Notes: a model not told the origin generated them from the letters alone. Shown: positions 1 to 7,368, counted from the stretch's first letter. The stretch is DNA of 14,233 nt from an uncultured Polyangiaceae bacterium (GCA_947259605.1 CAMYMX010000030.1:1-14233), one strand, 5' to 3'. Program-made: numbers and translations.

Positions 1-1257
1 GTATCGCTCGACTTCGGCGAGCGTCACACCAGGGACCATCAGGCTCAAGGGCTCGGCCTCCCGGTCGGGCGGCTCAATCGGCAAGTCCTCGGTGCCAATC
101 AGGTCCATTTCACAAAGCACCACCGCCTGCTCGATCGCATGCTGAAGCTCGCGGACGTTTCCGGGCCAAGGGTACGCCACCAACGCTTCTTTTGCCCGAT
201 GGGTGAAGCCGCGCACCTTCTTCTGGTTCTCCTCCGAGTAAAGCCGGAGGAAATGGTCGGCCAAGAGCGGAATGTCGCTCGGGCGCGCGCGCAACGGCGG
301 CACCTCGAGGACCACCACCTTGAGGCGGAAGTAGAGGTCTTCGCGAAATTTGCCATCTTCTACCAGCGATTTGAGGTCGCGGTTCGTGGCGGCGACGACC
401 CTCACGTTCACCCTGACCGTTTCGTTCCCGCCCACCCGCTCGAGCTCCCGTTCCTGCAGAAACCGGAGCAATTTGATTTGCACCGACAGCGGCATCTCGC
501 TGAGCTCGTCGAGAAACAGGGTCCCACCATCGGCCTGCTCGAAGCGCCCCCTTCGTCGCGTCACCGCCCCGGTGAACGCCCCCTTTTCGTGCCCGAAAAG
601 CTCGGATTCCAGGACGCTCTCGGCGAGGGCCGCGCAGTTCAGCCGAACCAACGGCCCCTCGCTTCTGAGGGAGTGTTCATGAATCGCTTTGGCGATGAGC
701 TCTTTGCCCGTGCCCGTTTCGCCCTGGATCAGCACCGTCGACCGGCTCTTGGCTGCTTGACGCAAGCGGTTGAAAAGGCGTTGCATCGCAGGGTGCACGC
801 CCACGACACGGTCCATGAGAGCGATCGTAGGCAGCGTTCCGGCCGCACCGGCGCGGGCTTCCATGGCATCTCTGGCATGAAGCGGTTTGGCTAGGGAACG
901 CTCGACGATCAGGGCCAGTGCGTCCGGCCGAATAGGGCGGGTAAGGAGGCGGTCCGCGCCGCACGCGAGTGCTTTGACCGCGGTGTCCGTGGAGCCGGTT
1001 TCCGCCATGGCGATGAACGAGGCAGCAGGAAGCAGGTTTCTGGCCTGTTGCAGAAAGTCGAAGCCACCCGACCGTTCCGGGTCGATTGCCAGCAAAACCA
1101 CGTCGGGCATCGACCGCTCCAGGTGCTCGAGGGCGGTGACGCCGTCGGGCGCCGTCTCCACGATGTGCCCGATCGCCGAGAGCTGCCCCTCGAGCGTGGA
1201 TTGCAGAGCTCGGTCGCTCTCGACAATCAGAATCCGACCGGTCTGTTCCTGAGTCAT
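1..1257 (-). CDS. Sigma-54-dependent NtrC-type activator with pseudo-receiver, partial
   Basis: Enhancer-binding activator of sigma-54 RNA polymerase; 419 residues are visible and the C-terminal Fis-type DNA-binding helix-turn-helix lies beyond the left edge. Residues 8-118 fold like a response-regulator receiver. The AAA+ domain is complete: Walker A GETGTGKE at 179-186, the sigma-54 contact loop GAFTGA at 226-231, Walker B LFLDE at 247-251, and a VAATNRDL sensor segment further on. The receiver is abnormal: the phospho-acceptor position in PDVVLLAID is Ala57, the switch Thr/Ser is Ala85, the conserved Lys is Arg107, and the acidic pair is Glu-Ser (13-14). Phosphorylation by a kinase is therefore unlikely, and control may come from ligand, partner or expression level (inference). 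The ATG at 1257 starts just before the receiver; no strong ribosome site is seen. The gene is divergent from the lipoprotein gene at 1499, which has a sigma-54-like promoter. Confidence 0.93.
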   Translation of the reverse strand, partial: MTQEQTGRILIVESDRALQSTLEGQLSAIGHIVETAPDGVTALEHLERSMPDVVLLAIDPERSGGFDFLQQARNLLPAASFIAMAETGSTDTAVKALACGADRLLTRPIRPDALALIVERSLAKPLHARDAMEARAGAAGTLPTIALMDRVVGVHPAMQRLFNRLRQAAKSRSTVLIQGETGTGKELIAKAIHEHSLRSEGPLVRLNCAALAESVLESELFGHEKGAFTGAVTRRRGRFEQADGGTLFLDELSEMPLSVQIKLLRFLQERELERVGGNETVRVNVRVVAATNRDLKSLVEDGKFREDLYFRLKVVVLEVPPLRARPSDIPLLADHFLRLYSEENQKKVRGFTHRAKEALVAYPWPGNVRELQHAIEQAVVLCEMDLIGTEDLPIEPPDREAEPLSLMVPGVTLAEVERY

Positions 1258-1429
1258 GGTTCGAGGATGGCCCGACTGTGGTGGCTCGTCCACGATCCAG
1301 CGCCGCCCCTGTGCAGCCATTGCATCGGTCGCGTCTGAGGGAGAGCAAATTCTGCACTCCCGCCTCCCCATGTGCGTGGCGCGCGCTTCAGCGGCCACCG
1401 CGTGGGCCCAATCCGTGGGCGGCGGCCCT

Positions 1430-1445
1430 TGGCACGGTTCGTGCT
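1430..1445 (+). promoter_or_regulatory. Candidate sigma-54 (-24/-12) promoter
   Basis: TGGCACGGTTCGTGCT has the invariant GG and GC dinucleotides separated by exactly ten bases. It matches the consensus TGGCACG-N4-TTGCW at all but one position (G for T in the -12 box). It would start transcription near 1456, about 40 bases upstream of the lipoprotein gene. The divergent neighbour encodes a sigma-54 activator, which supports the call. Upstream, CGTGGGC occurs twice in direct orientation (1401-1407 and 1414-1420), and a GTGGC/GCCAC inverted repeat lies near 1375-1400. These could be activator sites, but this is speculative. Confidence 0.55.
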
Positions 1446-1498
1446 CCTCAAGCGGTCCAATCAGTGGCTCATCGAAGCCCTGAAAGGAGACGATGACG

Positions 1499-2008
1499 AT
1501 GCGGCAAACGAACACGAAGATCCATTGGAAGACGGTCCTCACGATTTCCATCTGTACGGCCCTGAGTGCAGCGGCGATGGCTGGCTGCAAAAAGGAGGCA
1601 GAGGAGCCCGAGCCAGAGGTCACCACGGGGGCGGAAGCGCCTCCTCAAGCGCCCAAGCCGGTACCGATCGAAGAGGTCCGCTGCGAGCTGCAGACGGTGT
1701 ACTTCGCCTTCGATTCAGCAGAGCTCGACAGCGCTGCACTTGCGACGATCCAGGAGGCCGTGGAATGCTTCCGTGGCCAAGGGCTCGAAGGCGGGCTCCT
1801 TTTGACCGGTGGATGCGATCCGCGTGGCACCGAGGAATACAACATCGCACTCGGCGAGCGACGTGCGAGCGCCGTTCGGGAATACATGCGCGCGCTCGGT
1901 TTGAATTCGAGCCGGGTTTCGATCACTTCCGTTGGAGAAGAGATGGCGACTGGCACCGACGAGGCCAGCTGGGCTCGGGACCGCAACGTCGCAGCGAGCG
2001 CGGAATAG
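1499..2008 (+). CDS. Pal/OmpA-family peptidoglycan-associated lipoprotein
   Basis: Outer-membrane lipoprotein of 169 residues predicted to bind peptidoglycan non-covalently. A charged N-terminus and hydrophobic stretch end in the lipobox-like MAGC, with the lipidated Cys at residue 30. An acidic/Pro-rich linker (31-58) follows, then an OmpA C-terminal domain (60-169). The domain contains YFAFDSAEL, GCDPRGTEEYNIALGERRA and a C-terminal SVGEE...W.RDRN block, as in Pal. Asp106 and the Arg pair at 120-121 match the diaminopimelate-contacting Asp and Arg of the family. Three extra Cys residues (62, 89, 105) are unusual and could form a disulfide. An ATG at 1493 is also in frame, but AGGAG at 1485-1489 sits only 3 bases from it and 9 bases from the ATG at 1499, so 1499 is preferred. 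The gene follows the candidate sigma-54 promoter. It may be one of several Pal paralogues rather than the Tol-Pal protein, since no tol genes adjoin it. Confidence 0.85.
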   Translation: MRQTNTKIHWKTVLTISICTALSAAAMAGCKKEAEEPEPEVTTGAEAPPQAPKPVPIEEVRCELQTVYFAFDSAELDSAALATIQEAVECFRGQGLEGGLLLTGGCDPRGTEEYNIALGERRASAVREYMRALGLNSSRVSITSVGEEMATGTDEASWARDRNVAASAE

Positions 2009-2030
2009 TTGCCACTTCACCCTGAACCAA

Positions 2031-2060
2031 GCACCTGGTGCCGGCAGCTCGAGAAGCCGG
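2031..2060. repeat. Two small inverted repeats before the channel gene
   Basis: GCACC-T-GGTGC (2031-2041) is followed directly by CCGGC (2041-2045) and GCCGG (2056-2060) around a 10-base loop containing CTCGAG. They lie in the 79-base gap between the lipoprotein stop and the channel start. They could form a weak attenuator or terminator hairpin, but no T-run follows. The stems are short, so chance is possible. Confidence 0.25.
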
Positions 2061-2087
2061 TCGCCATGACCTAGCTGGAGAAATCCC

Positions 2088-2927
2088 ATGAAGCTCGACG
2101 ACACGACAAACCAAATCCTGTCTTCACTGACCCAATGGAAGCTGAGCCTGATCTCCGCACTCCCAAATCTGGTGACAGCGCTCATCATCTTGATTCTCGG
2201 ATGGGGCTTGGCCTGGGCCCTGCGGAGGGTCGTCCGCGGAATCTTTCGAAGGCTCGCGATGCGGATACCTTCGGGGGCAGGCCGTGCGGCCTGGTCGGAG
2301 GCAGTTGAAGACAACGACGTTGGGAACATTGCAGCGGGCGGCGTGTACTGGCTGGTCTTGTTGATCACCGCGATGGTCGCCACCGATGCGCTCGACATTG
2401 CCGTCTTCAGCCGGTGGGTCGGCGCCTTCGCCAGCTACCTGCCGAGATTGGCGCTCGCCGCCGCGCTCTTGTTCGTTGGTATCGTCGCCGGCCGGCTCGC
2501 CCGAAATGCGATCGTGAAGACCGCCGTCCGATTGCCAGTGTCCCAAGCCCGAGGCTTGGCCCGGTTCGCGCAGCTGGCGATCGTGATCGCCACCGGCCTA
2601 GTCGCAGCAGAGCGGCTTGGATTGGATGTGTCGCTTCTGAGCGCGACGTTCATGATTTTGGTGGCGGCCACACTCGCGGCCGCAGCGCTGGCGTTTGGCC
2701 TTGGAGCCCGCGAGCTGGTCGCGGACATCCTTGCGATGCACTACGTGAACAAGTCTCACCGAGTCGGCCAGCGGGTTCGTATTGGCCCAGACGAAGGTCG
2801 CATCGTGAGAACGAGTCGGACTGCGGTCATGTTGGAGACTGCCGATGGCGAGATCTCGATTCCAGGTCGAGATTTCGGGAACAGTCGGTGCGTGCTTTTG
2901 AGCGAGGAGGGTCCCCGTGGAGCTTGA
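2088..2927 (+). CDS. Small MscS/CmpX-like mechanosensitive ion channel
   Basis: Inner-membrane protein of 279 residues in the mechanosensitive channel superfamily, expected to release solutes or ions on membrane tension. Two 'conserved TM helix' repeats are visible: LPNLVTALIILILGWGLAW near 25-43 and LPRLALAAALLFVGIVAGRL near 118-137. Other hydrophobic segments lie at about 85-103 and 160-178. The Ala/Gly-rich pore helix at about 191-214 includes AALAFGLGARELVADI, the family's pore signature. A short beta domain follows (224-262: VGQRVRIGPDEGRIV ... ISIPGRDF), with PGR where PN is usual. The large C-terminal alpha/beta vestibule of MscS is absent, which is typical of short CmpX-type members. 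GGAG at 2077-2080 is 7 bases before the ATG. The 3' end overlaps the next gene by 11 bases, implying co-transcription with the Mg2+ genes. Confidence 0.88.
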   Translation: MKLDDTTNQILSSLTQWKLSLISALPNLVTALIILILGWGLAWALRRVVRGIFRRLAMRIPSGAGRAAWSEAVEDNDVGNIAAGGVYWLVLLITAMVATDALDIAVFSRWVGAFASYLPRLALAAALLFVGIVAGRLARNAIVKTAVRLPVSQARGLARFAQLAIVIATGLVAAERLGLDVSLLSATFMILVAATLAAAALAFGLGARELVADILAMHYVNKSHRVGQRVRIGPDEGRIVRTSRTAVMLETADGEISIPGRDFGNSRCVLLSEEGPRGA

Positions 2928-3765
2928 ATCGAGGTTGCTCAACGCTTTCACCGATGCACACCCTGCCGAGGTCGCGCGGGTTCTGGAATCGCTCTCCGTT
3001 GCAGATGCTGCAGAGGTGATGGGGAACCTTCCCTTCGATCGCTTGGGCCAGCTTCTTCCATGGCTTGCCCCTCCCTTGGCCGCGAGCTCCCTCGATCTCG
3101 TCGAGGTGAGCAAGGCTGCAACTGCGCTCTCTGCGACCCGCCATGACGTCGCCGCTACGATCATTCGTGCGATGGCCCCGGAGCCGCGGTCGCGGGTCAT
3201 CGAATCGCTGAGCCCCGCGGCGCGCAAGGCCACCAAGGGCCTTCTTCGGTACTCACAGGACACAGCCGGCGCACTCATGGATCCGCAGGCGCTCGCCCTC
3301 ACGGAAACCGTCTCGGCCGGCGACGCACTGAACCGACTGCGCAGGGCCGCGAAGCACGCCTTGCACTACGTGTACGTGGTCTCCGAAGACCAGAGGCTCG
3401 TGGGCGTCCTCAACTCACCGGAGCTCATTGCGGCGAGGCCCGATCAGCTTCTCGGTCTGATCGCTGTTCGTCCCGTCCAATCCGTTTCTGCGCGGGCCAG
3501 CTCCCAAGCGATTGTGGCCCACCCGGCATGGAGGCGATTCCACGCGTTGCCTGTCGTCGAGGCGGATGGACGTTTCGTCGGCGTTCTCCGCTACGCGTCG
3601 ATCCGAAAGCTCGAAGAGCGCTTGCTCGACACCGGGGTACAGGATCACGGGGCTCAAACCGCATTGGCCCTCGGCGAGCTCTATGGCCTCGGGCTGCGTG
3701 GACTCCTCGAGTCCGCGGCTGCCGTCGTCATGGGGGTAGGCGAAGCCGATCGGGGGCGAAAATGA
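2917..3765 (+). CDS. Soluble MgtE-like protein: MgtE N domain plus CBS pair, no membrane domain
   Basis: Cytoplasmic 282-residue protein that matches only the regulatory half of MgtE. Residues 1-115 are the helical MgtE N domain (HPAEVARVLESL, then further short-helix repeats to RYSQDTAGALMDP at 111-123). Residues 124-235 form a CBS pair (YVYVVSEDQRLVGVL, LPVVEADGRFVGVL). In MgtE these parts sense Mg2+ and gate the pore. A 45-residue tail (236-282) with ALGELYGLGLRGLLESA is not hydrophobic enough to be the channel domain. The start is GTG at 2917, 6 bases after a perfect AGGAGG (2905-2910). The end overlaps the full MgtE gene in an ATGA. Co-translation suggests it acts on that channel or on another CBS/MgtE partner (inference). 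No frameshift links the two genes, so this is a separate gene and not a broken N-terminus. Confidence 0.85.
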   Translation: MELESRLLNAFTDAHPAEVARVLESLSVADAAEVMGNLPFDRLGQLLPWLAPPLAASSLDLVEVSKAATALSATRHDVAATIIRAMAPEPRSRVIESLSPAARKATKGLLRYSQDTAGALMDPQALALTETVSAGDALNRLRRAAKHALHYVYVVSEDQRLVGVLNSPELIAARPDQLLGLIAVRPVQSVSARASSQAIVAHPAWRRFHALPVVEADGRFVGVLRYASIRKLEERLLDTGVQDHGAQTALALGELYGLGLRGLLESAAAVVMGVGEADRGRK

Positions 3766-5066
3766 GCACCGCTGTCCACGAGGTCGTCGGCCGGTTCATG
3801 CGTCTGCATCCTGGAGAGGCGGCGCGGCAAATGGAGAGCGCCGCGCCAGAACAGGTCGCGTCTGTGCTCGCCGCAGAGTCGCCGCAAACGACGGCCAGGG
3901 TCCTTGGTTACATGCAGGGAGATTATGCAGCGACGGTCCTGGCGGCAGCCGGAGAGCAAGGGGTGGAACAGCTCCTGTCCGGGCTCGATCCCGCGCATGC
4001 AGCCAATCTGCTGGCACGCCTTTCCGAAGACACACGTTCCGATCTGCTCGCTGCGCTTTCGACACCTCTGGCCCAAGAAATCAAAGAGATTCTAGCCTTC
4101 CCCCCGGGCACTGCGGGCCAGATCATGGACGCAAGGGTCGCCGTCTTCACGAGAGAGACCTCCGTGCGAGACGCCCTCGAGCGAATTCAGAAGCTTCGCA
4201 ATCGAAGAATTTCCGATCTCGTCATCATCGACGACGACGGTGCTTTCAACGGCGTGGTGCGCCTGCAGGACGTCGTCGGCGCAGAGCCGGACCAGCAGTT
4301 GGCCGAGCTCAAGAACCCGCGCGTCGTGTCCGTTCATCCCATGACCTCTCGCGAAGAGGTGGTCGAGCTCTTGAACAAGATTCACCTTTCGAGCCTACCG
4401 GTGGTCGACCTTCAGAACCATGTCGTCGGCATCATTCGGCAGGTCGGCCTCGTCGAGGCTGCACAAGCAGATGCCATCATGGATCTGCAACAGATGGTCG
4501 GTGGCTCGAGAGAGGAACGCGCGCTCTCTCGCCCTTGGGTTGGCGTACGAAGCCGTCTTCCTTGGTTGAACATCAACTTGGTCACCGCCTTCATGGCCGC
4601 GTCGGTCGTTGGACTCTTCGAAGGCACGATCGCTCGCTTCACGGCTGTCGCGGTCCTCCTTCCGGTCGTCGCCGGGCAGTCGGGCAACACGGGCGCCCAG
4701 GCCCTCGCCGTCACGATGCGCGGGCTAGCCTTGCGAGAGTTCCGTGTGTCGCAAGGGTTCCGCGTACTCGTGAAAGAGCTGACCATCGGCCTGGTCAACG
4801 GGATCGCGATTTCCATCGTGACTTCCATCGGTGTCTACGTTTGGAGCCGCAACCTCGGCCTCGCCTTCGTCATGTTTCTGGCGATGATCATCTCGATGAT
4901 CGCGGCGTCGGGCGCCGGTGCGATCATCCCCGTCGTGTTGGTCAAGCTGAACCGAGATCCAGCGACTGCCTCTTCGATCATTCTCACGACCGTCACCGAC
5001 ATCGTGGGTTTTTTCACCTTTCTCGGGCTTGCAACTTTGCTTGCTGGCATGCTCGCGGCCTCTTAG
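3762..5066 (+). CDS. mgtE: MgtE magnesium channel/transporter
   Basis: Inner-membrane, dimeric Mg2+-selective channel; 434 residues, close to the usual ~450. Residues 1-115 are the N domain (HPGEAARQMESAAPEQVASVL ... AFPPGTAGQIMDA), about 120-255 the CBS pair (LVIIDDDGAFNGVV, LPVVDLQNHVVGII), and about 268-434 the five-helix pore domain. The pore domain contains the family signature PVVAGQSGNTG at 301-311 and TTVTDIVGF near the C-terminus. Asp413 in the latter corresponds to the Mg2+-selectivity Asp of the Thermus MgtE pore. The ATG at 3762 overlaps the stop of the preceding gene (ATGA), with a G-run at 3752-3756 as ribosome site. The frame stays open upstream to 3528, but family homology begins at 3762. 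It is flanked by a regulatory-only MgtE and a CorC-like gene, forming a divalent-cation cluster. Confidence 0.95.
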   Translation: MSTAVHEVVGRFMRLHPGEAARQMESAAPEQVASVLAAESPQTTARVLGYMQGDYAATVLAAAGEQGVEQLLSGLDPAHAANLLARLSEDTRSDLLAALSTPLAQEIKEILAFPPGTAGQIMDARVAVFTRETSVRDALERIQKLRNRRISDLVIIDDDGAFNGVVRLQDVVGAEPDQQLAELKNPRVVSVHPMTSREEVVELLNKIHLSSLPVVDLQNHVVGIIRQVGLVEAAQADAIMDLQQMVGGSREERALSRPWVGVRSRLPWLNINLVTAFMAASVVGLFEGTIARFTAVAVLLPVVAGQSGNTGAQALAVTMRGLALREFRVSQGFRVLVKELTIGLVNGIAISIVTSIGVYVWSRNLGLAFVMFLAMIISMIAASGAGAIIPVVLVKLNRDPATASSIILTTVTDIVGFFTFLGLATLLAGMLAAS

Positions 5067-5106
5067 CGCGGCGATCCGTCTCGAGAAGCTGGTATAGAGG
5101 AGCACG

Positions 5107-5148
5107 ATGCCCAAAACGTCAAAGATGCTAGAGAGCCGCATGCCATGA
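5107..5148 (+). CDS. Possible 13-codon leader peptide (uORF) of the CorC-like gene
   Basis: An ATG at 5107 is preceded by GAGGAG (5097-5102), the best ribosome site in this gap. It encodes MPKTSKMLESRMP and ends at TGA 5146-5148, overlapping the ATG of the next gene (5145-5147) as ATGA. The downstream gene has only a weak GAGAG of its own (5131-5135). The layout fits translational coupling or an attenuating leader. Enterobacterial Mg2+ transporter genes such as mgtA and corA are known to use leader peptides, but there is no sequence similarity to claim here. It could also be chance. Confidence 0.35.
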   Translation: MPKTSKMLESRMP

Positions 5149-6518
5149 GTGATCCGCACACACAGCTCGATGCCGTGGGGGTTGCCTGGCGCCTAGGCGC
5201 AACGCTTTTCTTCGTGCTCCTCAATGGTTTTTTCGTTGCCACCGAGTTTGCGCTCGTGAAGGTTCGTGCGACGCGCATCGACAACCTGGCGAAGGAAGGA
5301 AACCGAAGCGCCGTCGTCGTCCAGCACATCCTCAAGCACATGGATCGCTACCTTTCGGCGTGCCAGCTCGGCATCACTCTGGCCAGCCTGATCCTCGGCG
5401 CCTTGGGGGAGCCCGCCGTGTCGGTGTTGCTCGTCGCAGCGCTCGGCGGGCTCGGTATCGAAGTCGCCGCGGATGCGACCTGGGTTCCGATCATCTCAAT
5501 CACCCTTGCCTTCGCGGTAATCACCGTCTTGCACATGACGGTGGGCGAACAAGCACCGAAGATGTGGGCGCTTCGCCGGGCCGAATCGACAGCCCTCCGT
5601 ACGGCGCTGCCTCTGAAGCTCTTCACATGGGTGTTCACGCCGTTCATCGCTGTCATCAACAGCATCTCCAACCGCTTGCTTCGCCTGGCGGGCTTGCCAG
5701 CGCATCACGGCGACGAGGCCACACACACCGCCGATGAGATTCGATCGATGCTCGCGCTTTCCTGGGCTTCGGGGCATCTCTCGAAGCTCGAGCATGACGT
5801 CACCGGGAACGTCTTTCGAATCATGGAGCTCGAGGTCCGACACATCGTGGTGCCACGCATCGACGTCGCGTACCTGGTCGTGAGCCGCCCCGACGAGGAA
5901 AACGTCGCGGTCATCCGGAACAGTGGCCACAGCCGCTTGCCCCTCTGTGAGGTTGGTTTGGACACGATCTTTGGCTTCGTACACACCAAAGACGTCATGC
6001 AACAAGCCCTCGACGGGAAGGCGTTTGATTTTCGTGCTCTGGCCAGAGACGCGATTTTCGTCCCCGACACCATGTCGATTTCCAATTTCCTCATCGAGCT
6101 GCAATCAAACCAGCAACACTGCGCGGCTGTCGTCGACGAGCGCGGGACCGTCATCGGACTGGCATTCCGTGAAGACGCACTTGAGGAAATCGTGGGCCCG
6201 CTCGGCGACGAGTTCGATGAGATGGCTCGAGAGTTTCAAGAGGTGCAAGAGGGCGTCTACGAAATCGCTGGTCGCATGTCCGTCCCCGAAACCTGCGATA
6301 GGCTCGATTTCGAGCTGAGCGAGGACGAGGCCGAAGACGAGGACACCATCGGCGGCCACGTGACCGCGCGCCTCGGACGCATGGCAAAGCCCGGCGACCA
6401 GGTGCTGGTGGGGCCCTACGTGGCAACCGTCCTAGATGTCAGTCGCCGTCGCATCCGACGCCTCCGTCTGGAGCAAGCTCCAAGCGAAGACGAGGGCGCC
6501 CCAGAAACCGTCCTCTGA
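5145..6518 (+). CDS. CNNM/CorC-HlyC family divalent-cation transporter
   Basis: Inner-membrane protein of 457 residues in the 'hemolysin/CorC' family, linked to Mg2+ (or Co2+) export or homeostasis. Residues about 15-190 are the DUF21/CNNM membrane domain with conserved LNGFFVATEFALVKVRATR (26-44), a QLGITLASLILGALGEP block (74-90) and TVGEQAPK. Residues about 215-335 are a CBS pair (MELEVRHIVVPRIDVAYL, HTKDVMQQ, AVVDERGTVIGL, EEIVGPLGDEFDE). Residues about 355-445 are the C-terminal CorC/HlyC domain (VYEIAGRMSVPE ... GGHVTARLGRMAKPGDQV). Length and domain order are normal. The ATG at 5145 lacks a strong ribosome site and overlaps the stop of a small upstream open frame. It lies 78 bases after mgtE in the same direction and is probably in the same transcript. 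Its last 87 bases overlap the opposite-strand decayed oxidoreductase. Confidence 0.93.
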   Translation: MSDPHTQLDAVGVAWRLGATLFFVLLNGFFVATEFALVKVRATRIDNLAKEGNRSAVVVQHILKHMDRYLSACQLGITLASLILGALGEPAVSVLLVAALGGLGIEVAADATWVPIISITLAFAVITVLHMTVGEQAPKMWALRRAESTALRTALPLKLFTWVFTPFIAVINSISNRLLRLAGLPAHHGDEATHTADEIRSMLALSWASGHLSKLEHDVTGNVFRIMELEVRHIVVPRIDVAYLVVSRPDEENVAVIRNSGHSRLPLCEVGLDTIFGFVHTKDVMQQALDGKAFDFRALARDAIFVPDTMSISNFLIELQSNQQHCAAVVDERGTVIGLAFREDALEEIVGPLGDEFDEMAREFQEVQEGVYEIAGRMSVPETCDRLDFELSEDEAEDEDTIGGHVTARLGRMAKPGDQVLVGPYVATVLDVSRRRIRRLRLEQAPSEDEGAPETVL

Positions 6519-7186
6519 CCGGCCGCTCCTTGGGGACACGCTCACCACCCACGGGCCCTTTGATTTCAAGCACTTGAGGAGCACATCGCGAAAACCCGAA
6601 TCGGCCATGGCGCTGAACTGCTTGTTGATGAAACGAACCGGCTTCACCGGGGATACGATCGACGGGTTACCCGCAATGAGCTTCGCCGGAAAATCTGGGT
6701 CTACGGCAAGGGGCCGCGCAAGACCGACCACATCGACCGCGCCACTCGCGAGCACTTCGTTCATCACCGAAGCCGAGCGCCCGTGGCTTCGCAAACGAAG
6801 CGATCATCTTGACCGCGTCGCCGGCCGAAGGCGCGACCGGCTTGCGCGTGATGAACAAGCTCGATTGACGGCCCGGATGGCTCACCTGCATGAACACCTT
6901 GGCTTCGCCGGACTTGGCGCGTCGAGCGAATTCTTGAAACGCTCCAAAGTTACTCCTTGCGTCCAAGACCACATTGCCCGCTTGCTCCAAAAAGCGTCGG
7001 TCGATCATCACGTTGCCCGTGATCAGAAGCCCCGCGCCGCCGTTTGACCAGCGTTCGTACAACCGAAAGTGCCGTTCGTTGGGGTCACCGTCGACGGGAT
7101 CGGCGATGTTCTCGGTCATGGCGGCCTTGGCCACTCGGTATTCTTAGCGTGAGGCCGCAAGGGAGCGTGACGGGGGATTCAATCAT
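6432..7186 (-). pseudogene. Decayed Old Yellow Enzyme family NADH:flavin oxidoreductase
   Basis: Remnant of an FMN-dependent oxidoreductase. Pieces in different minus-strand frames match the family in order. Reading from 7186, the N-terminus gives MIESPVTLPCGLTL. After frame changes near 7145-7135, VAKAAMTENIADPVDGDPNERH and then RLYERWSNGGAGLLITGNVMIDRR, QVSHPGRQ and FAKPRALGF follow from 7134. The text then jumps frame near 6780-6760 to ASVMNEVLASGAVDVVGLARPL, a block that normally lies roughly 170-190 residues further along the barrel. Most of the middle of the TIM barrel, including the active-site HGAHGYLL region, is therefore missing. An in-frame TAA (7146-7144) precedes VAKAAM. The tail after PVRFINKQF does not look family-like, so the left end is uncertain. 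Two frame changes plus a large internal deletion rule out function. The remnant converges on and overlaps the CorC-like gene. Confidence 0.85.
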
Positions 7187-7368
7187 GGCGGGCTGATCCT
7201 GGAGCGCACCGACGCCATTGACAAGGTCTGGAAGACCGCGTCGTTTGCGAGCCGGTCTCAGGCAGCAAGCTCATCGTCGGAGATACCGCGCGTAGCATCC
7301 CCGCACCCAGTCGATTTTTGTGACGAACCTGCGGCTCTATGGCGACATGGTAAGCTCATGGGGGCAAC

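Noticed and set aside
139..894. Long open frame on the plus strand opposite the activator gene
   Set aside because: The minus strand carries clear AAA+ sigma-54 activator motifs across the same bases; the plus frame gives no recognisable domain.
1715..2398. Minus-strand open frame spanning the lipoprotein and channel genes
   Set aside because: It crosses two well-supported plus-strand genes and encodes low-complexity shadow protein.
3528..3761. In-frame upstream extension of mgtE
   Set aside because: It overlaps the CBS domain of the preceding gene in another frame, and MgtE homology begins at the ATG at 3762.
7187..7368. Possible decayed gene fragment on the plus strand (LERTDAIDKVWKTASF, then LIVGDTARSIPAPSRFL before a TGA after a frame change)
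   Set aside because: The two pieces read somewhat like protein and would need one frameshift, but I cannot match them to any family; treated as spacer.
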